Source: Ovis canadensis (lineage: Eukaryota > Chordata > Mammalia > Artiodactyla > Bovidae). Taken from it: 64,000 nt of DNA. The stretch spans positions 44,982,501 to 45,046,500 of the forward strand of contig NC_091257.1 of NCBI RefSeq assembly GCF_042477335.2, given 5' to 3'. Every line of letters starts with the position of its first letter. Position 1 is the stretch's first letter. The notes below the pieces were generated by a model. The model ran no database searches. It had not been told where the DNA came from and saw only the letters and a program-made list of their open reading frames with translations. Positions 56,705 to 64,000 of the stretch are shown piece after piece. Both the position numbers and the translations under genes were made by a program.

Positions 56705-58135
56705 GTGACTTTTAGTATATTGTTATGCAACCATCGCAACTTTATAAAATATTTTTATTACCCCCAAAGAAACCCCTATACATTAGCAGTTATTTCCCAG
56801 TTCTGTTGCCCTACTCAATCCCCATTCTAGGCATGGGCAATTGCTAACCCCTTTTCTGCCTCTATGGTTTGCCTACTGTGGCCATTTCACATAAATGGAA
56901 TCATAATACGTGGCCTTTTACAACAGGCTTCTTAGCAGGTGTTCAAAGTTCATCCATGTTGTAGCACGTTTCAGTAATTCTTAATTTTCATATGATTTTT
57001 CATTATATGTATATATACTTATTTATCCACCCATTAGTAAACATTTAGGCTGTTTCCACTTACGGCTAGTATGAAGAACACCACTAAAAATATTTAAAGA
57101 AAAGTTTTTGTGGTATATATGTTGTTTCTGTTGGGTGTGTATACCTAGGAGTGGAAACACTGGGTCATACACTAACCCTTGATTTAACTTTCTGAAGAAC
57201 TGCACTACTGTTTTTCTAAAGTGATTTCACCATTTTATATCCCCACCAACAACTGCAGAATTCCATTTTCTTCACATCTTTGCCAGCAGCTGTTATTGTC
57301 TAGCTTTCTAATTTAAACATCCTCGGGTAGGTAAGATGGTATCTCATGACTTTTATTTGAATTTCCCTAATGACTGATTTTGTTAAGCATGGTTTCATGT
57401 GTTTACTGGACATTTTTTTTTATCATCTTTGGTAGTATCTCTTCCAGTCTTATGGCCATTAAAATTTTTGTGTTAAGATTTCTTTATTTATTCTGGATAC
57501 AAATTCCTTATGAGGTAATGAGTCTCAAATATTTTCTCTCATTCTGTGGGTTGTCATCTCATCTTTTTGATGGTGTCCTTTGATACACAATGCTTTTAAT
57601 TTTGATGAAGTTCAGTTAATCTTTGCTGCTACTGTTGTTTTTGGCATTCTAAGAAACACTGCCTAACCTATTGTGATGAGGAAAATTTCTTCTTTTATAG
57701 TTTTAGCTTACAAGTAGATCTCTGATCTTTTAAATTTTTACACAGAACGTGAAGTAGAAGTCTGAATTCATTCCTTTGCACGTGAATGATTGTTTTTGCA
57801 TCGTTATTTGCTTTCAGTTTGTTTTTGAGATGAAAGCTTACCTTTTTAATTTCCCAACTTTCTATAAGGTTACACATTTGCATTTAAGCACTGCTTTATT
57901 TCTATCCCACAATTTTGCTATCTGCTATTTTCACTATCATTCAGCAAAAAATACGTCCTAATTCCCACTGCAATTCCACTTTGACCCTTGGCTTTTTTAG
58001 AAGTGTGCTGCTTAATCTCCAGACTTTTGGAGATTTTTCTAGGTTTGTTTCATGGTGCAGCCTATGGTCTAGGGTTAAGTATCCCACATGGACGTGAAAA
58101 GAAAATGTTATCTGCAGTTGTCTAATGTCATGTTA
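56705..58135 (-). mobile_element. second old L1 LINE, 3' half
   Basis: Antisense L1 beginning again in 3' UTR ('tatgcaaccatcgcaacttt', 'aagttcatccatgttgtag') and running into ORF2 ('ttctggatacaaattcctta', 'tttttgttgacttca'-type and, near 58020, endonuclease-side sequence). Starting again at 3' UTR shows it is a separate L1, in tandem orientation with the previous one. Confidence 0.72.
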
Positions 58136-58999
58136 GACAGTTGTCAGATCAAGCTAAGGTCCCAGTCATGGGAGTTAAGGCACCTACACTCTCCTAGCTG
58201 GGCCTCCAGACTAAGAGGCAGACAAGCCACTCCCATTGTATTTTGTTCAAACCGCTGAGCCATAGGCTTTATAAAATGATTATGTCATGAAGTTTTCGAA
58301 TGGTTTGTTATGAAACAATTCTAAGAATAACATATTGTAGACTCAATGTTTATAAGTAGAATCTATGGTTTTTCATAATCCTTATGGAATTTAGGAGCAG
58401 AGTTAGAGAACTAATTCTAGCATAATATTTTATATCCATTTGGAAATAAGCAAGATTAACCCCCAATACTGACATTTTACAGCTGTAATTGTAGTAGCTA
58501 GTATCACACTCCTAATACAGTGCTACTGAAAGTTGTTATATATAAAATTGGGGGTTTTCCTATGCTAAAATCTACTTATCATTGTCAATGTGTACAAAAA
58601 TATAAATAAAACCCCCCAAGAGATTTATAGAGGAAATACATGTTATTGAAGTAAAAGTTTAGTTCTGAAATTCATTATGAGGCTGTCTTGTCTGCCTTAA
58701 GTGAAGTATTTTCTGGGTATTCACATTTCAAATTATTGGGCAACAAAACTATTGAAATAACAGTAATTGCTCTCAAAAGTACACAGGACGAGGCTTCTGT
58801 AACTTTGTCTACTGACGAAGACAGCTGTCCCCCAGGTTTTGGTGCTTCTGACCATTTGAGTTACTAAGTGCAAGGTTTGGTCTCCCTGTTGAGGTGCTGT
58901 GTGAGTCCAAAAGGTATTTGTTCTGTGCTCTCAGGCCTACTGAGCAGACTCATTTAAGAGTACGTTATTTTGAGCTATGAATGTAAACAAATCAAGGGT
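58136..58999. other. region downstream of MINDY3
   Basis: No repeat was recognised. It is AT-rich, non-repetitive sequence between the L1 block and the proposed end of the MINDY3 transcript. Confidence 0.5.
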
Positions 59000-59830
59000 A
59001 AAGTTAAAGAAAAAAAGTGTTTATTTAGGCCATCGACTAGGACCATAATAAATAATGCGATATACTAATGTAATAACAGATGTTCTCATGCATTTATCAC
59101 ATTTGTAAATATACAAGAAAGCTGGCTTACAGGGCTGTTGGGACAAATTTGGAAATGTGTAGTTGGCAATACAGTGAAAGTTAACAGTGTTAAGACTATC
59201 AAACAGATTCTCTTTCCTATCATTTTTTAAAATACATCCTCTATATATCTGTGAATAAATGGTAATGTTCCCTTATAGTTTCTACTTTTTTATACACATG
59301 CCAGAGCTAAGCCAATTGTCAAAGATTCAGGTTGATAATTTGTTATTTATCAATATTTCTAATGGAAACCAGATTTAAGAAATAATGAAGGTAAAAATTC
59401 TTTTGCATTTCAATGTAGAGGCTGATGCATTGCATGCCAGAATCACTTAAACAATAAACAGTGCCTGAATGAAATTAAATCCCAAAGTAGAAGTCTATAA
59501 ATAGTAACCTTGATACTCAATATAAAAATGCTATTATGATGTCTGTAATTTGGCAAATGACCAAATTATCTGACTGCAACAGTGATGAACTTTGATTAAA
59601 GCTTAGTTTTGCTAGTAAATTTCACATAAAGAATTTAAATAGGGTAACCTTTAACATAAAGCTTTAAAACAAATAATTTAAACATATCTTAAACACTGAA
59701 AATGTGTCTTTAATTGTTATTTACAGATTATCAGTGATACCAGTGTATAGCTTCATTGGGCCACTTGCCAGTCTTGCATCCTTTTTTCAACATCTGCTAT
59801 TACAATCTTCTTTATAAATACTTAGGCGAA
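59000..59830 (-). other. MINDY3: MINDY3 3' UTR (proposed)
   Basis: AT-rich, repeat-free sequence directly after the stop codon. Two poly(A) signals are visible on the minus strand: ATTAAA at 59714-59709 (short form) and AATAAA at 59025-59020, followed by a T-rich stretch (complement of 58999-59018), which gives a UTR of about 0.83 kb. The end is inferred; no transcript data are available here. Confidence 0.6.
59020..59025 (-). promoter_or_regulatory. candidate poly(A) signal of MINDY3
   Basis: AATAAA on the minus strand (tttatt on plus), about 0.8 kb after the stop, with a U-rich element just beyond. An ATTAAA at 59709-59714 is the closer alternative. Confidence 0.5.
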
Positions 59831-59980
59831 TCAGTTTAGTGAAGGTGAGCGATCTGTGGTCCAGAGTAATTCAATGTATGGCCATTTGGTTTGGAGACAG
59901 CGTTTAATGGGCGTGTCATCTGTCTGTAGCAGGGGGTCTTCAAACCCCATAACAACTGCGGTTCCTTCCACATACATTAC
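59831..59980 (-). CDS. MINDY3: MINDY3 terminal coding exon (C-terminal 49 residues and stop)
   Basis: Last coding exon of MINDY3 (FAM188A), a MINDY-family cysteine deubiquitinase that trims K48-linked polyubiquitin; the catalytic residues lie in exons outside this window. The exon starts right after the acceptor '...cttctgttcaatag' at phase 0. It encodes a 49-residue end opening V-M-Y-V-E-G-T-A-V-V-M-G-F-E-D-P and closing W-T-T-D-R-S-P-S-L-N before TGA at 59833-59831. This matches the remembered human C terminus except for small changes (such as L for M after D-P). It joins in frame to the 62528-62599 exon. No stop or frameshift is present, and codons look constrained, so this is a live gene and not a retrocopy. 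Confidence 0.92.
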   Translation of the reverse strand, partial: VMYVEGTAVVMGFEDPLLQTDDTPIKRCLQTKWPYIELLWTTDRSPSLN

Positions 59981-61239
59981 CTATTGAACAGAAGCAAGCC
60001 ACTGAGGTCAATCAATCTTAGCAAAGAAAATTCACTCTTCAAATGTTGCCTCATTTCAGATAAAAAGCTGTGATAAAAATACAGCTATATATTCTGAGAA
60101 GGAATTATAATGAAAGCAGAAAATAAAGTGCTGAATTTCCAGAGCTGGAAGCAAACTGGATATTTGTCAATGAAATTTTCTGTTATTGCATTAAATACTT
60201 CTGAAGTGCTCTTCATTTTGGTTTGGCACAAAAAATCATGGAGAAAAAAAGACTTCAGTCAGAAAGAGAAATCAAATAGCAGGAAAAGGTTGATGGATAA
60301 AAAACTAGGTAATTGATATGCAGTGGCAGGTGGACGGACGTCAAAAAAGGTTTCACTCTAATTTAAAAAACTTTTAGACATTATATATGAAGTAACATAC
60401 TGACAATAAGTTAGCATTTATAAGCACTCACTGTATACATGAAAGCACTGTCATTAATTTCTCTTGATACCAGAATATTCTAATTGCATAATTTGAAAGA
60501 CAACAGAATAAGCCTGCTATGTTGAAAAAGTATGTATAATGATTTTCACACTCAGTGGCTGATACACATGATTATAATTATGTTCTTCCAAGATAAAAGC
60601 TATAAACTTAGCCTTAAGTTGGAATCTCCTTAAAAAACATTAACTACAGGAGTGGAGTATTTTCTATTACTAGGTCAGGTACTTCGGTTTCTTAATTAGG
60701 TTCTAGTTTTGATGGAGTAACTTTACTATTAAAACCCTAAGTAATCATGCTTTTTAGCTCTCTAAAGCAAAACAACTTTTTCTCAAAAATTGTCCACCAA
60801 GCATATAACAGGTTATCATAATGAACAAGAAAGACAAGACCTCTCTTCCATGAGAAACTTTCCTTGGCCACAGTGTTAGAGCAGAAGTGCTCAGGGCTGA
60901 GTACCATGATCTCCTCTGTGGCCTCACCAGCCTGGGCTGCGCTGGTGGGTCAGGCTCCCTTCCACTTGGCCAGCCTTCTCCTGCTACCTGTTTCCTCAGG
61001 TATTTTTAATAGTATCTTCTATGCGGTCTACTACATTTCTAGCTCGTATAACGTAAGTAACTTTATGTTAAACCTTTGCAGCTTAATAGTATAATACATG
61101 CTTTGCATTCTAATTCTTATGTCCTGTTGTCAGGTTAATAGTTCATCTTTGATTTCTTTTTGTTAGTCATGTCAGACACTTTTACTTGTTATAAGCGTGA
61201 CTTAAAAACTTACTATACACATATAGCGTGGGCAGGCAG

Positions 61240-61432
61240 ACCAAGGACAGAACTGGGTTTCAGGAACTCAGTTCCAGTCCCTGCTCTGCCAGTGACTGGC
61301 CGTGTGACCCTGGGTGAGTCGCTAATCTCCCTGTCCCAGAGGCTTCATCTGTAAAATACAGATAACATTTGACTGATCTACTTTGCAGGGATTGTGTAGG
61401 CAAGTAACTACTTTGTGACTACAAAATACCTT
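61240..61432 (+). mobile_element. MIR SINE in MINDY3 intron
   Basis: MIR core: 'gtgtgaccctgggtgagtcg', 'ctgtcccagaggcttcatctgt' pattern, 'aaaatacagataacatttga'. Antisense to the gene. Confidence 0.8.
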
Positions 61433-61964
61433 CTAGTACAAGGCTACACAGAACTTACAACTAGATGAAGTGCTCATTAATTTACACAGTAGGACCAAAC
61501 ATACAAGTTCTCTTTTTTTATTGACAATTTCTATTTTTCACAATAGATATCAATTATCCTATGAAAAGATCTTTGGCCCTAACTTAATAAAAGTTCTAAT
61601 TTATATTTTGTTATAAACAAAAGTATATTTTAGGGGCAGGTTTAGATGTGCTCTAATGCACATGACGATCTGTTTTCTGTAGCCATCCTCAGTATATCAG
61701 ATACACATGAAGTCAGCACGGGTACTTCAAATTAAAAAGGCATGTTAGGCCTTAGTCCTTCTAATATGAGCTATATCTACTGTGACTCTTAACTGGAATA
61801 AATGCAAACAGAGTAGATAGATCTTCTGTGTTGCTAAGCTCATTAATCAAAGAGGGTGAATTGTCAAGACCAAACTTCTGCTGTAGAGTGGGTGAGTACA
61901 TCTGGAAGTGAAGCACCCATGGGCCCTTGTCTGAGATTCAAGAAGGCAAGATCAGAGCACAGCG

Positions 61965-62190
61965 GGTGAACCACAGGCTCAGAGGGAGACACCCTTCGCT
62001 CCAGCTCTGCTGTCTCCTTGCTGCCTGACCTTGGTGAACTGCTTCCTTCTCTGTGCCTCAATTTTCTCTACTGTAAACGGAGAATATGCAAGAATACTTA
62101 GTTCATGAGGTGGGGTGAAACTTTGGAGAAAACAAAGTGCGATGACAATTCTTGGTACATCCTCAATAAATGCTCGCTGTTATGGTTATT
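61965..62190 (+). mobile_element. MIR SINE in MINDY3 intron
   Basis: 'ccttgctgcctgaccttggt', 'tctgtgcctcaattttctct', then the MIR tail 'cctcaataaatgctcgctgtta'-like block. Diverged. Confidence 0.75.
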
Positions 62191-62527
62191 AACTTAAATC
62201 CTTTAAAATATATATATATTTTTTAAATAAAAAATCTCCCTCTTGCCCCTTCATTCTTCATTTAAGTGGATCAATAACTTCCGTGGACTAAACATGATTT
62301 TGTAACAACATGTATGTAGATGAGTTACCTTGTTATAGTGAAACCACTGCTCCAAAATTCCAATGACTCTCTCACCGAGTCCAGGTCTATGATAAGCTGT
62401 GACAGTAAAGAGACTCCTAGGATAACCTCCTTGCTTAGGCATCAGGTTTATGGGACTCAGACATTGTAATACATACTCCTGTATTTTATCAACTCAGGTG
62501 AAGACAAATTACACTGAGTTATCATAC

Positions 62528-62599
62528 CTTTTCATTGTAATTTGACTGTTTCAATCCATTGTAGTGGTAGACAGTAAAAGACTCTGGACCACTGGAACC
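62528..62599 (-). CDS. MINDY3: MINDY3 penultimate coding exon (24 codons)
   Basis: 72-bp exon: acceptor 'ttataatatag' at 62600-62610, donor gtatga at 62527-62522, phase 0 on both sides. It encodes G-S-S-G-P-E-S-F-T-V-Y-H-Y-N-G-L-K-Q-S-N followed by Y-N-E-K, identical to the remembered MINDY3 sequence just before its last exon. Both exon boundaries and the reading frame agree with the terminal exon, which makes the gene call strong. The exon before it, ending ahead of G-S-S-G, was not found up to 64000 and should lie beyond the window. Confidence 0.93.
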
Positions 62600-62783
62600 C
62601 TATATTATAAATAACCAACAATTAAAACTGTATATCAGGCAATTTCTAACTAGCAATTCAAAGTAAAATGGAAGCTTCTTAATTCCACAGCCTTTGATTA
62701 CGGAATCAGTTGACAAAGCAAGACACTTAGATTTATGTACTTAATGTTAGATAAAAGACGACCAGGACACCAAAAAAAAAAAA

Positions 62784-63121
62784 CTGTCTAACAAGCTTTT
62801 TAATGACGAAGCGCTACCCGGCAGGATTCCTGGACCCAAACGAGGCAGGTCAAGGAAGTCCGTGCCCGGCTGTGTTAGAAGCAGCTTATATAAGTTTTTT
62901 GCGAGGGATGGTCAGGTTAATGGATGGGGATTTGGATAGGTCATCGGGCCGAGGTGTCGCGGGCTGATAGGTCCTTCTACGTGGCTGGGGTGGGGCGGAT
63001 TTGGCGAACTGTGCTGTCACTGGTCCCCGGGATCTGGGAGGCTCCTTCCTTAGGGACTTCTCCCGCCGGCGGGGGAGGGAAGGGGCGGCCCATCATGGCC
63101 CCCGGGGTTCGACCTTACACT
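62784..63121 (-). mobile_element. CpG-rich LTR-like block in MINDY3 intron
   Basis: Read on the minus strand: starts TGTAAGG at 63121, a GC-rich U3-like part full of CpGs (62930-63115), a TATA box (cttatataag, palindromic, 62886-62895), an ATTAAA signal near 62803-62798 and an end near 'gttagaca' at about 62785. That order is what an LTR shows. No target-site repeat was confirmed, and the left edge abuts an A/T run. The alternative is an intronic CpG island. Confidence 0.5.
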
Positions 63122-63844
63122 TAAGTACTATAAAATCTAAAAGCTGAAATAGTTGCATCTGGGGAAGAGACTAGAGATTGGCAAAGCAGTGATTTTTATG
63201 ATAAGTTCTTCTACAGTAGTTTACGGTTTTAAATATGTGCATGTATGGGGGTGGAGATGAAACTTGGCCCAGTCCCAGAAGCTCTTGGAACCCACCTTCC
63301 AGGCACTGCCTACCTCTTCCATCCTTCAAGTATTCTGAGCTACTCCTTCCTGCTCATGTTTAGCTCATGCTGGGATTTGTAACCAAGAATCCTAAAAATG
63401 TAGGACCTAAACTGCTTTTCCAGGCTTGTCCCCAACCACTCACCTTTCTCAGTTCTCTGAGACAAGCATATTCCTCATCTTCACATGAAAAGACCTTTTG
63501 TTGTCAGCTCTGTGCACATTTGTGATTTTTTTCAACTTCTCTTCTTTTAGTTCAAATCTTAATAATTTGTGCATCATATTTTAAAAGAGTTCATATTTTT
63601 AACTGTTTTTTACTTTTCATGTCTAGAATCTACGCTCTTTTTTGTATCCCACTCAAAAGCTTTAAAAGACATATCAACCATCTTATTTAAACACAAGTCA
63701 GTGCAATTACTTAGATAAATGATTTGACTGGATTTTCAGAGTTACTGTATTTTAACTTACAAAATAAATATTTTACTGCAGTTCTGGTAACAAGTGGTAT
63801 AAAATAAATAGCAACAAAAGGTAATGTAACCGCGCTAAAATGCT

Positions 63845-63990
63845 TTGTCTCTGGGCTTAGACAACCTACACTGGATCCTGAATTGGCCTCGTGCTAGCAG
63901 TATAACCTTAAGCCATTTTTTTAAGTTCTCTAATCTTCAATTTCCTCACTGGCAAAATTGGGGAAAAATAATATGCAATTTAGAAGGTAC
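63845..63990 (+). mobile_element. MIR SINE
   Basis: 'ggcttagacaacctacactg', 'ttcaatttcctcactggcaa', 'ttggggaaaaataatatgc': the MIR core and tail. It ends near the window edge. Confidence 0.7.
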
Positions 63991-64000
63991 ACAGTATCTC

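Larger units (their letters stand above)
59981..62527 (-). other. MINDY3: MINDY3 last intron
   Basis: Intron of about 2.55 kb between donor AAAAG|gtatga (62528/62527) and acceptor caatag|GTAATG (59981/59980), phase 0. It contains two MIR SINEs and a phase-0 open stretch with splice-like edges at 62329-62478. Retention would give a stop at the second intronic codon (GTA TGA). 59981-61239 holds no recognised repeat. Confidence 0.85.
62600..64000 (-). other. MINDY3: MINDY3 intron (partial)
   Basis: Intronic up to the window edge on the MINDY3 model. It holds an A-run (62772-62783), a CpG-rich LTR-like block and a MIR. No further exon was recognised. Confidence 0.75.

Noticed and set aside
60864..61094. 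76-codon frame in the MINDY3 intron as an extra exon
   Set aside because: It is on the opposite strand to the gene, with no splice-site pair and no recognisable protein.
62924..63124. 66-codon frame in the CpG-rich block as a small protein
   Set aside because: GC-rich DNA is open by chance in several frames, and the LTR-like layout on the other strand explains the composition better.

Overview
This window is ruminant (most likely bovid) nuclear DNA. It is dense with BovB (RTE) LINEs and with their derived SINEs, Bov-tA (tRNA-Glu-like head plus BovB-derived tail) and dimeric BOV-A2. It also carries CHR-type cetartiodactyl SINEs and artiodactyl L1 3' ends. BOV-A2 and Bov-tA together point to pecoran ruminants; the species cannot be fixed from sequence alone.

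Right end (about 59.0-64.0 kb): the only host protein-coding gene recognised is the 3' end of MINDY3 (FAM188A), a K48-selective deubiquitinase, on the minus strand. Two coding exons with good splice sites are visible: a 72-bp exon at 62528-62599 and the terminal exon with its stop at 59831-59980. A 3' UTR follows, with candidate poly(A) signals. Its introns hold two MIRs, a CpG-rich LTR-like block and a curious in-phase open stretch.

Left and centre (1 bp to about 58.1 kb) read as intergenic or downstream sequence built from layered insertions. Main landmarks are: an RPS15A processed pseudogene (1.74-2.22 kb); a 5'-truncated BovB with a 16-bp target-site duplication and three later insertions (2.65-5.16 kb); an MLT2-type LTR split by a BovB tail (7.0-8.1 kb); a mariner hairpin MITE (9.2 kb); and a 98%-identical 350-bp inverted repeat around a 365-bp spacer (12.09-13.15 kb).

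Further right are: a long minus-strand L1 (17.3-31.5 kb) that hosts a broken gammaretrovirus-like ERV, which itself hosts a BovB and several SINEs; an L2 split by an L1 (35.2-36.5 kb); an L2 split by a Tigger-type MITE (39.2-40.8 kb); L1-in-L1 nesting with an exact 63-bp tandem duplication (42.1-46.3 kb); an antiparallel BovB-in-BovB pair (50.3-53.8 kb); and more old L1 (55.1-58.1 kb). No tRNA, rRNA or CRISPR feature was seen. Nearly all open frames in the window are fragments of these repeats. Repeat boundaries are read by eye and are approximate unless a target-site duplication fixes them.
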